Of a stretch of 64,000 nt of DNA, positions 35,980-49,260 are shown piece after piece (within the stretch, counting starts at the first letter, position 1; each line of letters begins with the position of its first letter). Made by a program: the position numbers and the translations under genes. A model generated the notes under the pieces. It did no database searches. It was not told where the DNA came from and saw only the letters and a program-made list of their open reading frames with translations. Source of the stretch: Punica granatum (taxonomy: Eukaryota > Streptophyta > Magnoliopsida > Myrtales > Lythraceae); the NCBI RefSeq assembly GCF_007655135.1, contig NC_045130.1, forward strand, positions 6,138,001 to 6,202,000. The letters run 5' to 3'.

Positions 35980-37224
35980 TGAGTGACGGTCAGGTGTTTG
36001 GGGGGTTGGACTGTCTGGCGGTCGGATACCTTCGCCGCTTAGTAGGAGAGTGAGATACAAAGAGAGAACATTTGCCAAGTTTCCTCGCTGGATTACACAT
36101 GCAATTGCCAACTTGGCCTCTTGCGCTCTGTGGGCCCGCCCAGGAATCAAAGCCCACACTCCATTTATTTATTTTTCTTTATTAATTATTATTTCTATTA
36201 AATCATTTTTTCCCCTTATTTTATCCTTTTATTTTATATAGAAACATTATGTCACTTACTGCATTTGGACCAGCCATCAATGCATGCATGCCGTCCATAC
36301 CATATATGCTCTTTGTAGACTAGGGAAATTGTTGAAGCCCAATGTCGTGTAATGGCTTGGCAGTTGGTCCCCTAATTAAGTTCGAACGCCTGGCCTATGA
36401 TTCTAGCCTTTCAAAAAAAAAATTGGATTACCATTTCATCTATAATAAACTCTTAGAAATGTTCATTTACTATTCAAAAAATTACTTTAGCTGTATGGCC
36501 GCCCGACGTTAACATATTGGGTTTCTTACGAAGGAAGAGGTTATGCGCATCCTTTTTCTACTGCTAATGCGCAAGTATCATGACTAAGCCTTCATAGGTC
36601 ATGGTAAATCAACAGCCTTAAAGGCAAGTTATCAACAGTATTACAGGCAAATTATATATGGATATGCAGGGTAAGCGAGTGATTGATTTTTTGGCATAAT
36701 ATCTTCATTAATTAATGACTTGATTGGTACTGAAAAAAGAAAAAACTGAAATTGAATAAAATAAGAAAATTTTAAATAAAAAAAGAAGAAAAAATGAAGA
36801 GGGAAAAGGAGATGACAGCCCATATACTGCTATCAGTATCAGATGATATTACAGGCCCCACCTCCACGTGCTCTCTCTGTCTCTCTCTCCCCCTCTCTGT
36901 GTCTGTCTCTGTCTCTCTCTTCCTCTACCATTTCCATTACCAAGAAGAAGAAGATCCCTTCTTCCTGCTCCTACTCCACTTGCCTTTCCCCTCTGTCCTC
37001 CATTTTTCCCCTGCCTTTCCATTTGCTTTTCGGTGCTCGCACGTCCATATCTTCTTCATCTTCCTCCTCCTCATCCTCTTCTGTCTCTGTCTCTTCCACC
37101 AAATTAGCCCACCTTCCTGTTTATTTGAACTTTCTGTTCAGCTTCCGCTTTCGATGCCCTTCTGAGAGATCCCCCTCTAGACCCCTGTCGTCTCCGTCCA
37201 CCCTTTCTCTGCCTTTGTCCGAAA
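35980..37224. promoter_or_regulatory. TMK1 upstream region
   Basis: No gene. The final ~350 bp is a strongly C/T-rich leader (runs of CTCTCTGTCTCT and TCTTCATCTTCCTCC), typical of plant 5' UTRs. Open frames in it are low-complexity artefacts. Confidence 0.45.
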
Positions 37225-40200
37225 ATGAAGAAAAGGGCCCACCTTGATCGGCTCCTGCTCGCCATCGCACTCCTCTGCTCTCTGCTCCAGAACTCTGACG
37301 CTCAGGGCGGCGATGCTGACGTAATGCTGGCCCTCCGGGAGAGCCTAAACGCGCCGTCGACACTCGGGTGGACCGACCCGGACCCCTGCAAGTGGGCGCC
37401 GCATGTGAGCTGCACCGAAGGACGGGTCACCCGGATCCAAATCGGGAACCAGAACCTGCAGGGGACTCTACCCAAGAACCTCAACGCCCTCACCAAGCTC
37501 CAGCGGCTTGAGCTCCAGTTCAACAGCATCTCGGGCCCACTCCCCACCCTGAGCGGCCTCAGCTCCCTTCAGGTCCTCTTGCTCAGCAACAACCAGTTCA
37601 CCTCCGTCCCCCCCGACTTCTTCACCGGCATGTCCTCGCTGCAGTCCGTCGAGATGGACAACAACCCTTTCCAATCGTGGGAAATCCCGGAAAGCCTCCA
37701 GAGCGCCTCTTCGCTGCAGAATTTCTCTGCCAATTCCGTGAACATCACCGGGAAGATCCCGGATTTCTTCCGGGGCGACGTGTTCCCCGGCCTCACCTTG
37801 TTTCATCTGGCCATGAATGATCTCGAGGGCGGGCTGCCGTCGAGTCTCGCCGGGTCACAGATTCAGTCCCTGTGGGTCAACGGGAGGTCATCCAGCAGTA
37901 AGCTCACTGGGGGCATCGACGTGATACAGAACATGACATCCTTGAAGGAGGTTTGGTTGCATTCGAACTCTTTCTCTGGTCCATTGCCGGACTTCTCGAA
38001 CCTTAAAGACCTGCAAGTTCTGAGCTTGAGGGATAACATGTTCGCTGGTCCTGTTCCATTGAGTTTACTTAGTCTTGGGTCCTTAAAAGTAGTTAACTTG
38101 ACCAATAACCTGCTTCAAGGTCCAGTTCCCGCCTTTAAGAGCTCCGTTTCAGTTGATATGATTGAGAATACGAACAGCTTCTGTCTGCCCAGCCCAGGTG
38201 ATTGCGATTCGAGGGTGAGTACCCTGCTCTCAATCTTGAAGTCTATGGGTTACCCTCAAAGATTTGCGCAGGCTTGGAAGGGGAATAACCCTTGTGCTGA
38301 TTGGATTGGCATCACCTGCAACAATGGGAACATTACCGTCATAAATTTCCAGAGAATGGGTCTCAACGGCACAATATCGCCTGATTTTGGATCCCTTGTT
38401 TCTCTCCGGAGACTCATCCTTGCTGATAACAATCTCACGGGCACGGTTCCTTCGGAGCTCACCACCCTCCCTGCACTCACCGCCCTCGACTTGTCAAACA
38501 ACCAACTCTATGGGAAAATACCAAGCTTTAGAACTGGCGTGGCTCTTAAGGTTGATGGTAATCCCGATATTGGGAAAGAAAAGAGCCCCTCAACCCCTCC
38601 AGGTTCTCCACCAGGAGGGGAAGGTCCTTCAGGAGCCCCAGCCAGCCCCACAAGCAGGAAGAAGTCAGCTGTGATCGGAATCGTGGTGGTCTCGGTGGTC
38701 GGGGCCTTGTTCTTGATCTTCTTGCTGGGTCTGTTGGGTTTCTGCCTCTACAAGAAGAAGCAGAAGAGGTTTACTCGGGTTCAGAGCCCGAATGCGATGG
38801 TTATTCACCCACGCAACTCGGGTGGCTCTGACAATGACAGTGTGAAGATAACTGTGGCTGGGTCCAGCGTCAGTGTGGGACCTGTCAGCGAGGCCTATAC
38901 TATTCCCGGAAGTGAGAACGGGGATAACATCCAGATGGTTGAGGCTGGGAACATGGTGATCTCAATTCAAGTGCTGAAGAATGTTACCAACAACTTCAGT
39001 GAAGAGAACATACTCGGTCAAGGTGGGTTTGGAACAGTCTATAAGGGAGAACTGCACGATGGGACGAAAATTGCAGTCAAGAGAATGGAGGGTGGAGTAA
39101 TTGCAGGCAAAGGCCTCACAGAATTTGAGTCAGAGATCGCAGTTTTGACCAAAGTTCGGCATAGGCACTTGGTGGCACTCCTGGGGTATTGCTTAGATGG
39201 TAACGAGAAGCTTCTTGTATACGAACACATGCCTCAGGGGACTCTCAGTCATCACCTGTTTAGCTGGGCCAAGGAAGGGCTTAAGCCATTGGAGTGGACC
39301 AGGAGGTTGACAATTGCTCTGGACGTAGCAAGGGGGGTCGAGTACCTGCATGGGTTGGCCCATCAGAGCTTCATACACAGAGACCTGAAGCCCTCAAACA
39401 TTCTGCTTGGAGATGACATGAGGGCCAAGGTTGGAGATTTCGGTCTAGTTCGTCTCGCTCCGGAGGGCAAAGGCTCAATTGAGACGAGAATTGCTGGCAC
39501 TTTTGGATACTTGGCTCCGGAATATGCAGGTAATTAGCTTCTAAACGCAGTGATTCAAGGTTTTATGTTGGGTTAGTGAAGCTTCTAGGGAACTATCAGT
39601 TTTTTTTTATTTTATGATTCATGAATAAAATGACAGGAACGCCGTTAGTTTCTATAGGCTACATATTTTCAGATTGCATTCAATTTGGGAACTGCACTTT
39701 CATACTGAGAATCCATAATTTCAGATAGGGCTCTTTGTTTACAGAAAACTGTGTCATGTTTCTGGCTATAGATTGCACCTCAGAAGATATTTTTCTTCCA
39801 GTGGAAACCGGAAAAGAACTCATCTTTGGGCTTTGAAAATGATTGAAAAAAAAAAAAGAAAGAAGCTAGAAATCTTTTCTCTCTGGACCCACCGAGGTGA
39901 AATTCTGAAGTTGCAAAATGTTGTTGATCTATAGAACATCTGGATGTGAATTTCATCTTCTTGTCAATACATTTTGCTGTGTTATGAAATAAGATGCACC
40001 AACTACTGCCTTGGTCATTGCTTTTGTGATGAGAGTAGCTGACAACTTGTCTTTGGTGCTGATGGAAAGTTTTAGATGGTAAAGAAAACTTGCTAGCGTG
40101 CAAGATATTATTGGATCGAGCTGATTCTATTTCTTGTACTGTGATTACAGTGACTGGTCGGGTGACAACGAAGGTCGACGTCTTCAGTTTCGGGGTGATC

Positions 40201-40680
40201 CTCATGGAGCTTATCACGGGCCGGAAGGCTCTTGACGAGTCTCAACCTGAGGAGAGCATGCACTTGGTAACTTGGTTCCGAAGGATGCACCTTAACAAGG
40301 AGGCGTTCAAGAAGGCGATTGACCCCACTATCGACCTTGACGAGGAGACAGTCGCCAGCATAGGCACTGTGGCCGAGTTGGCTGGCCACTGCTGCGCGAG
40401 GGAGCCATACCAGCGGCCCGACATGGGCCACGCAGTCAACGTGTTGTCGTCGCTGGTAGAGCTGTGGAAACCATCCGAGCAGAGCCCGGATGATATCTAT
40501 GGTATCGACCTCGAGATGTCGCTGCCCCAGGCGCTCAAGAAGTGGCAGGCTTATGAGGGAACAAGCGACATGGATTCCTCCTCGTCCTCATACCTCCCGA
40601 GCTTAGACAACACACAGACCAGCATACCAACGAGACCGTACGGGTTCGCCGAGTCTTTCACATCAGAGGATGGGAGGTAA
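37225..40680 (+). CDS. TMK1: Receptor-like kinase TMK1 (transmembrane kinase)
   Basis: Plasma-membrane leucine-rich-repeat receptor kinase acting in auxin-controlled growth with ABP1-type co-receptors and ROP signalling. Two exons, 37225-39529 and 40151-40680, total 2,835 nt = 944 aa (Arabidopsis TMK1 is 942). Residues 1-27 form a signal peptide ([12 protein letters not shown]). Two LRR blocks follow, separated by a non-LRR island with Cys pairs ([22 protein letters not shown]). The membrane span is at about 481-507, followed by KKKQKR. The kinase starts near 590: [16 protein letters not shown] lysine, [10 protein letters not shown] catalytic loop, [19 protein letters not shown]. The 621-nt intron cuts the activation segment at [13 protein letters not shown], and exon 2 supplies the C-lobe and the conserved tail [17 protein letters not shown]. 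All catalytic residues are present, so an active kinase is expected. Confidence 0.97.
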
Positions 40681-43488
40681 CGGACAGTGATCGGAACGAG
40701 GCGATGTCAATTTTTATTTGGTTCCTTTTTTGGTTGGAGTGGGTGCTGGGGTTGGTCTGTAAAGAAGCTTGGGGTCTGACCTGTGATTAATTCTTTCTTT
40801 TATTTCAAGATTTACCCTGTTTTTCTTCTTCTATAATCTGATCTGATGATGAATCAACTATACTAATTTCTGGGGGATTGTTCTTGAGGATGTAACTGAG
40901 TTTATGTGTCAATTGAGTTCCATGTTTGAGAAAGCCTTGATCAGATTTGGTCATTTTGGGTCTCTGATCAAGGTAAGACTTTTGTACATTTTCCTCTTGT
41001 CATTCGCCATTGACCAGTCGTCCTTGTGGTTAATGGTGGAAAGGTGGAGGGTGAGGAGCTGAGTGTGTCAGTCAGTCAAACGGGAACTGTTTGGAGAGGA
41101 ACAGAATTTCTGAGACCGAAGTACGGTCTCATTACCTTCAACAAACAAAGAAAATTCTAAACAAAATAAATGGAGAATTTTTCGTGCAAAAGTATATTAT
41201 TATCGACTGTATCGATGAATCGAAAGCTGTCCACTACGGTTAAGAACTGAAAGGACATTAGCAGTTGGCTAGAGCTCTAATTTCAAAGGTTTGTTGGAGG
41301 CCTATAATATCAAAGGGTTGACAACTAGGGTGATTGAGATTTTTTTTTTTCACAATATTCAGACATTACCCGTAAAGAATATATTTTAAAATTTCGAAAT
41401 TAGATTTTACCCTTTGAATCTTGAAATTAAAATCTGTATTATATCATAGGTTCTGAGTAACTTGTTGAAACCAATAAATTTTTTTATTTCGCTAAATAAA
41501 ATTGAAAATGACTCATTCACAATACATCTACAGCAAAGAATAATATGTCTCGCTAATACATCCATAAAAATAAACATTTATAATACGATTTCACACAATA
41601 AAAAGTAATATGTTATCGTAACATGTTCAATAATCTTGAGAAGAGTCGAAGGCGGGAGAGTAAGATGTGAGAGAGAGAGGTAACCGAGGGAAGAGATAAA
41701 GGCAAGTGAACGGAGAAGGAAGACGAGGGAAGAGGAAAACGGAGGGGCGATCTTGTACGAGAGGTACACGGTGGCGCATGATGGACATCCACTTTGGACC
41801 GTTGGATTTGAGTGCCTATGTGCTGATGTGGTGTCGAATGAGTGGTACGTAGAGAGAAGGTGCGGTGGGAGGAGAGTAAGGAGTAGGGGAAAAATATTGT
41901 CTTGAGCGCAGCTACCCTACTGTCTTGTGTGTAGTTATTTCCTTTTTTTTTCCTTCTTAATTTAATTACTGTACTTAAATATAATATAAAATAGAAAGGA
42001 TTGGTTCCGATTTCGATTTCGATTCTGGGTACTCTACAAGCTGGAATCGGAATCGAAACCGAATTTTACTGGTTCTCAATTGTCATACTCGGACCCTACC
42101 CCGTTTCTAATTAGAATTACCCATAACCTACCTGTTATGGTAGGATCCAACCGGTTCCGATTTTACCATGTACCCGTGCACACCCCTATTAATAACTACT
42201 AATTATTGGGAATCATATGGGGGAATCACGGGGTGAATTATTGGCCAGTTTTTTCCTTTTCGATTACAAGAAATGTACATGACTTAATATAAAGAAAGAT
42301 ATGAATTCGAGACCTTAATTATTAGTTGTTGATTGAAGTGGCGAGCAGTCTCAATCCCTAAGAGGAGAACTTAAATTCGAGTATGAGGAGAAGCACTTAT
42401 TGGGAATTAGAGTAACCTTTAATGTTCTATTATCGAAATTGCGAAAGTAATGTCTCACACATTACAGTTACCACATTATAGGTTCCACGAATAAAGCCAG
42501 CAAAATAACTTATAATAATTTTACAAATATATATTTGTAATTTTGTACATGTATACTAATATAGGTTTTCTATTCATAAATTTAAGTCCTAAAATAAGGT
42601 AATTGCACAATGATTTATGTTACTTGTTTGAATATATATTACTTATCGCAGGTCAATATAATAAAAAACTTATTTAACTTGGGATTCATATATCCATTTT
42701 ATACTTATTCTAAAAATTTATGCATGTCAATTTTCTTACAGATTATGAAACATAAGGGAAAAAAATAAAGAAAAAAGTGATTTTTTTTTGTAAGCAGAAA
42801 AAGTAATTTTATAAATGTGTTTAAGTGGTGAGAGGGAGGAGAGGGAGATTGAATTGAATCATTGAACGTGAGAGAGAGACACGTTAGAGGAAAATGTGGA
42901 GAGGGAGAAAAAGAAAGTGAAAAGAAAAGGAAGAATATTATGTATAATCATTAAAAGTATTTCAATTTTAATTTTTCTAATAGCTTACTTTTTTCATATG
43001 AATGATTGGTAATCTCTCGACGCTTTTATATATTTTTAAAGAATTTTAAAAAGGATAATTCTATCTTTATTACTAATCATGGAATATGTGCATTATACGG
43101 GACAAAACATAATTTATTTTTCCCTTTTATCAATTTTATTATATATCATATACGTGATTTAAGCTATTATAAATCATAATTTACAATAAATAAAAATAAA
43201 TATTGTATTAGAAATATATTATATATGACCAATAAATTATGTAAACTATATTAAAATCATTCACGTAGCAATATATCATCATAATATATTAAATATTGTT
43301 ATATCATTGATAGGTTTAGATAAGATTTTTTTTTATTTTAAACAAAAAAATTTCAAGATTACGAAATATTCATAGATAATGTAATCTTTTTCAAAAAGTT
43401 TAAAAAATATTATGTAATATTAATATTTTATCCAAAAAAAATCATTCATTCAAATTTAAAGTTCAAAAATTTGATATTTATCAAATAT
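40681..43488. other. TMK1 3' UTR and AT-rich spacer
   Basis: The TMK1 3' untranslated region probably runs to about 41000. Beyond that there is AT-rich spacer without a gene. A minor GA-rich patch lies at 42820-42940. Confidence 0.5.
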
Positions 43489-43723
43489 TAAGCATGTTTG
43501 GTTTTGGAGTTTTTTTTTTAACTTTACTCCGCTTATCTTCAATTCAACTACACAATTATTTTTTTTTCTTTTTTAATTTTTTAACTATTCAATTTTTAAT
43601 ACTAAATTCTCTCAATTATTCATTACTTTTTCTCACTTTTTTTCATAATTTAACAATACAATCATTACAATTCTAAATAAATATAATTATTTATAGTCAC
43701 TCCATTTCCAAACAAAGCCTAAA
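43489..43723. mobile_element. hAT-like MITE
   Basis: The left end AGCATGTTTGGTTTTGGAGT and the complemented right end AGGCTTTGTTTGGAAATGGAGT are imperfect inverted repeats around an extremely T-rich interior. Similar termini occur at 35469-35700. Target duplication not clear. Confidence 0.5.
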
Positions 43724-43959
43724 TAACTAATGATATCTAATAAAATAATTATAAAAAATTTTGTTTTACTTAAATTCTATCATAAAACATATTAAAAGTA
43801 TAATAAAAAATTTAAAATAAATATGTGAAACTGTCATTTAGCTTTCAAGCGTTCTGAGATCATGTGTCCGATCTTATCATATTTATGCTTCACATATCAA
43901 TGTGAGAAAAAGAAAATAATTATTTTTATTGAAATTGGGAAATTAGTATTGTGGGTGTT

Positions 43960-43961
<2 letters not shown>

Positions 43962-43998
<37 letters not shown>
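43962..43998 (+). repeat. Poly-G tract (37 G)
   Basis: The longest homopolymer in the window. It can form G-quadruplexes in principle. Length is probably approximate. Confidence 0.85.
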
Positions 43999-44000
<2 letters not shown>

Positions 44001-44318
44001 TTGTTGGAACATGGGCATGTGAGCTATTGCCATGGGGAAATTAAAATTATTTTATTGGATGCATGAATGGATGGGGCTGTGGGCAAAGTCGCACATAAAC
44101 ACGTGGCCTCACGTTCTTCTTCTCACATCTCATTTACCAAAGCATCTTTTCAGCTGTCAATTTATTTTCCTTCTTGCTTTGTTCACCTGTCTTCTTCTTG
44201 TTTCTTCTTTTTTTTTTTCACTAATTTATATTTTATTTTTATATAAGTTATTTCTGTTTTAGTTTGTTCTTGGAACCCAACCAGCTTCTCAAACTTATAC
44301 ACTGTCATATGATAATTA

Positions 44319-44344
44319 CCCCCCCCCCCCCCCCCCCCCCCCCC
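44319..44344 (+). repeat. Poly-C tract (26 C)
   Basis: It lies 320 bp after the poly-G tract and is its complement, so the pair could fold into a hairpin with the intervening DNA as the loop. Confidence 0.85.
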
Positions 44345-44559
44345 AAAAAAGAAAAAATTTCTCATAATCTTACAATTGGGGTGTAATATATTACCTCTAT
44401 ATATTTCAGTATCAGGTATTGAATTTTAAAATTTTATTAGTAAAACCGAGAATTTTACAATATTTCACTAAATGAGATTCAACTTTTAAGATTTCAATCT
44501 AATTATTCCGAATGATTCTATTGTAATTCATCCCGACTTAAAATTAGTAAACAAGGATC

Positions 44560-44690
44560 AATGCGGATTAGTTTAAATGGTTCGACACTTGTTTCCTTTA
44601 AATAAGAAATATTGTGAATGAAGATAATTCACGTTTGAAAAATTTTACCCTCAGTAAACTTTGAATTTCAGGATACATGCCCAAAAAAAT
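44560..44690 (+). mobile_element. SINE-like copy (5' part)
   Basis: ATTAGTTTAAATGGTTCGACACTTGTT followed by TTTAAATAAG closely matches the copy at 46530, but the B-box region is poorly kept. Confidence 0.45.
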
Positions 44691-45089
44691 AGTAAGAGAA
44701 AGTCGTCCTTGGAAAATTTTCTCACCGAATCTATAATGTAAACCTTTTTTTCTCCTTCACGTCCCAATGAATTCATGTCTTCATTTCCTTGAGGGAATTG
44801 CAATCAATTAACCCCACGACTCTTTCCATTTATTTATACATGAAAAAAGGGACATTATTGATTATTCTCTTCTGTCCCTCCTCTATCTGATCTGTCTTCT
44901 TTTTTCTTTTGGCTGAATTGATCTGGCTGCATATTTTTATCAATCAATCACATAAAAATCTGGTACTAGCCAAACCTATACTTTTTCATGCAATTATGGT
45001 AGAGAATCTAAGATGTACGCATACATATCGTAATACCGTTTTATTTTATGTTTCGATCCCCACCATACAAAGTTACAAACCAACACCCC

Positions 45090-46312
45090 CATGCCCTTTC
45101 TGCCCTTTCACCGGCGCGTCCGGCTTCAGTCGGACTCATCGAGCATCGTCGCTTGAGACCTCTCTCTCTTCCGGTGGTGGTGTTTTCCTTTCTCCCTTAC
45201 TCTCCTTCCCCTCCCTTTCTAATCGGTCAAGATGCATAGGAAGAGAAAGCGGCACTAGCATAGCGTTCAAGCATACCAGAAGCTAAAATCGATTTCGAGG
45301 TTGAGATCGACTTTCTAGGCATGCCAAAGCTTCCCCTTCATTGGGTCGACTCCGAAGCTGTTGTCACACCTTTGTGGCTTCCTCGATGTCTCCGCCCTCG
45401 ATTTTCATGGAGATGGTACCCCTTTCCTTCCTGTCTTCAGTAAGGTGCATGTGGTGGTCGTCTCCCCCTCCCCTCCGGTGATTTTGCAGCGACTCCCTTC
45501 CTGAGTGGTGGCCCACGCGGTGGTGACTGCGGCTGGTGTCGACCAACAGCCTTGATCTGCTCGTTTTGGTGGTGGCAGCATGCATGGGCTGCACATCACC
45601 TCCGACTTGACCTGGACCGATCGGTTTTTCCACCTTTCTCACCGGTGACAGGTTCTTCTCTCGGCCTCTCTGTCTTCTTCCCTCGATAGTATCCTCACCC
45701 ACCTTAACTCACAATCGCGTTGTCAGTATGTTAGTCTTACCTCCCGCTTGCAAAGTCGATCTTTTGTGGCTCGCTCCGTTTGGTGTTGGTTTTTACAGGT
45801 CTCGACTCCTGTTGTGATCGCTAGTCTAAACCGATCAAGGTGTCTTTGGCTCCCTCGATTACTTAGAGCCCTATTGTGATCGTTGGTACGAACCAATCAA
45901 GGAGGCATTAAGCTTCCTTGATTTGATTACTTAAGGTTTGAGCTGTTAAGGGTTAGGTCGACTGATTATGTCTGTTGATAATGATTGTTAGTGGAATCTT
46001 GCGCTCGGATACGAGATATCCTGACTACCCTACTTCATTATGGAGTAGAATTCCTTCGTGGATTTAGGAAGTCCTCATTTTTTATTACTATTGGGGTCCA
46101 CGATGAAATATTATTAGTAGGTAATGATCGTACATGGTTTTAAGATAGCAAACTACAATTGTATATGTTCTTCTTTGACGTTCTTTTTATCCTTTGTAGT
46201 TTATTTCCGTTCTTTTAATTTCTGATTGGACACTTTTCATGTATCCGTTTTTGCGGCGGATTAATAAAAGGTCCGCTTGACTACTTGAGCAAAAAAATAA
46301 AATAAAAATACC
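45090..46312 (+). mobile_element. Possible non-LTR retroposon remnant
   Basis: A GC-rich 5' part (45110-45700) grades into a unique-looking body and ends with GGATTAATAAAAGGTCCGC, then GACTACTTGAGC and an A-rich tail (AAAAAAATAAAATAAAAA, about 46292-46309). That 3' end is typical of retroposed sequence. No reverse transcriptase domain can be read, and no target duplication was confirmed. The minus-strand frame at 45364-45702 has random composition. Confidence 0.3.
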
Positions 46313-46529
46313 ATCATATTTTTATCTATATACACTAATGAGAAATTAATGACGATCATATGCATGCAATAGAAAAAAGAATCCAGCTCAAGCGAAGATA
46401 AGAGTGTAGCTCTCAATCGGTATAAGCTTTCTCTTCTTCCAATTAAAACTAAAAATGATCTCTCTTAACTCCCGAGCATTTGATCGATGAATGGCCATTG
46501 TCATGGTATTGACACGGGCTAACCGATAA

Positions 46530-46700
46530 GGATTGATTTAAATAGTTCAGCACTTGTTCCGTTTAAATAAGGTTTTGGATTCGAATCTCGTGAGAGAAAA
46601 AAATTCTTGATTTGGAGAGCTAGATTCACCCCTTATAGTAGACCAACTTGGTGCAAATTGAATTAATCATAACCTGTTGGATTTATGAATACTATGGTAT
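46530..46700 (+). mobile_element. SINE-like copy
   Basis: Box A-like TTTAAATAGTTCAGC lies about 35 bp before GGATTCGAATC, a good B-box of RNA polymerase III promoters. Downstream is CACCCCTTATAGTAGACC, then an AT-rich 3' part ending in an A run. This is the best-preserved member of the family in this window. Confidence 0.55.
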
Positions 46701-47845
46701 AATCGAAAAAAAAGACTATCATATAGAGATATTTTTTAGGGAATATATTATCCGGGTTTCTTAATTAACTTTTTTTAAAAAAAAATTTATTCATAATATG
46801 TACAAGTTGATTCGACGATTATAGCAAGTTCAAATATACTGCTGAGGTGAAACTGGCACAGTACGTTAGAAAAGAGGGGAAGCCCCGAATGAGACACAAT
46901 CTCCAGGAGATTGTGGTTTGTCTGTCAATTTGAGGCAAAAAAAGGGAATTGCTCTCATTTGATGGTTTGTAATTGTCCCTCGACGTTCTCTTCACGTATT
47001 CTTGTGGCCGAGGATCAAGATAGAATTTCCCCTAAAAAAAAAAAAATCCCTTGCTCATTTTTGGGAATTTGATACAAAAATCAATAAGATTATGTGCTCC
47101 ATGACAATATATAATAATAATAATGTCTTTTATTTCTCTGAGCAAGTTGATCGAAAATGTTAACTAGACGAGTACATTTGCTAATTAACATGTCCGGGGT
47201 GCTTTCGACCTCCTCTCTTCCCGACCGCTCACTCGAATTTTACGAAAATTAATACTCGTCTTCGCTTGATTAGAACCAAATTTACTTGCCGGCTTGCCGA
47301 TAATTAGGACGATTTCCCAGCAGATTTGGACTGCCAGGGAGAAATTGGAGAGGTCCAGTTCCCAAATTGGACTTTGAAATCAGTCATGCCTTTCAGGCTT
47401 TTCCTGTGGCCCTTATCATGGAGTTACCGAGCCCACGTTATTAGGCTCCCCTGCCCTTTCAAAGTCTCCATATAAGACCGACTCGATCCATGTTCCTTTC
47501 CAACTATACGCATGGTCATAGTTGATATTTCGGGGATCGCATGGTTATGAACTTACGAATTTCACGTCCGGCTGATGAAAAACCATTCGACTCAACCTGC
47601 ATTATCAGAGCACGAGTCAATCTGCTCCCAGGAGCAAACGATCCCATCTAACCGATTCTTTCACCGATGATAAATAAACTTGGCTAGCTAGAAATTAGAT
47701 CTACATGGTATTTATGATCTTCGTGTATACGTACGAAAGGCCGTGAATGACATCTATGGGGCTCGTGTGTTTGTATATATATATATATATATATATATCT
47801 TCACATGCGGGTCTATCTTGACCCGAGGCTCCTCGGCATTGTCAA

Positions 47846-47876
<31 letters not shown>

Positions 47877-49260
47877 TTAAAGGTTCGGTGAATATTGGAT
47901 TTGGCATTAAGTACATGGCCTCGTGAACAGATCCACGTAAATTCTGAAAATCGATTAATTAAATTCTTGCCACATTGCGTACGTTAATTTGTGTCTATGC
48001 ATCTAATAGTAAAAGGGCCTTCCCTAGAATCTCATATTTCCATATTCCATCCATTTTTGCAAATATTTTATGGCCAGGAATTCAGGTTTTTGTTTCCTTA
48101 TGCACCACAATTAGCAATTTTTATTTTTACCCGAACTCTAATATTCAAAAATTCAATTGGTCCCGACTAATCCAGTCGAGTCGGGTCGGCTCACTAAAGA
48201 GTAAATATCTTACAATGTGAATTTTTTTACATTCACAAGAACTCGAACTCGAGAAGTGCCAAACCGCTTGAATTAACTCATATTGTTACCACAATTAGCA
48301 ACTTTGGTTCAACCCATATGTGAACTCCTTGACAGATCTTGGAATGTCAGAGTTGAACACACCTATAGTAAGGAAATTCATGCGTGGATTGACTTGCAAG
48401 GAAAGCTCTCCACCTATTTGTTGTTCTTCATCCCTATCCGTTGATATTAGCGCGTTACTTTTTGACAATATTATTGGCGTCTCCATACCTCACATTTATT
48501 ATCACATAACTTTTAGTTGTTCTTGTTTTCTTTGTTTTCTAGGCACTTGCCCCATATCATCCGGATTTAAAAAAAAAAGAAAGAATAAAAGGGCCTTCCC
48601 TAGGAGATCATAATTGCTTCATCCATTTCTGCAAATATTTTACTGTCAGGAATTCAGATTCTACCGATGTATATCCAATTATGGCCACAACCTTCATATA
48701 TATAATATAATGTACCGTGCCTGGGCATCAAAGCGAAATTCTCATGAACTTTGTTTACGTCTATAATATGATATGATGTCTCAGTAGCAGTATTAGGACA
48801 TAGGTGCCAATCGATACCAAAACGATATTAATTTCCCTCTTACAAGAACCTGTGAGAAGTAGATATTCTCAGGTAAATGTTGGGATTCTGCATAGGACAG
48901 GTTGTTTGAGTGTTGACTTTCTACACTTCGCGTCTTTAGCGTTCTTCTCTACTTGTTTCTGAAGCAAACGATCCTTGTCTTTAGTCCCCTTTGCATTGAT
49001 TATATATGCAGCTCGAACATCGACTGAAATTTCGCTGTACATTATTTAAGACCCCTTTGGAGTTAGTTCTGCATTCCGAAAATCCCGGTCACGTTTCTAC
49101 TTCTAGTACGACATATATAAGTTAAGGAAACTCCGAGGATCGACTGAGGTGACTGCGGACAGTATAAAGATATTGAGGCAACTCCTCCCTTCCAATCTTC
49201 AACTGCAAGAGACCTTCCCACTGAAGCAATAGCCAGTGGTTGGTTCAGATCAGTCAATCT
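46701..49260. other. Upstream spacer of methyltransferase gene
   Basis: No gene. It holds a (TA)n tract at 47776-47800, a (CT)n tract at 47847-47872 and a SINE-like copy at 48150-48297. The last several hundred bases are the likely promoter and leader of the methyltransferase gene. Confidence 0.5.
48150..48297 (-). mobile_element. SINE-like copy
   Basis: On the minus strand: GAGTTAATTCAAGCGGTTTG, CTCGAGTTCGAG (B-box-like), then ACTCTTTAGTGAGCCGACCC and GGATTAGTCGGGACC. The last two blocks are typical of a widespread plant tRNA-derived SINE family. Confidence 0.55.

Noticed and set aside
36794..37247. Three long frames just before TMK1
   Set aside because: Ser/Leu/Phe repeats from the C/T-rich leader; the real start is the ATG at 37225.
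40841..40898. TGATGA...CTGA spacing like a C/D-box snoRNA in the TMK1 3' region
   Set aside because: No terminal stem and no recognisable antisense guide; motifs this short are expected by chance.
46560..46590. tRNA gene suggested by GGATTCGAATC
   Set aside because: No cloverleaf or acceptor stem can be formed; it fits a SINE B-box instead.
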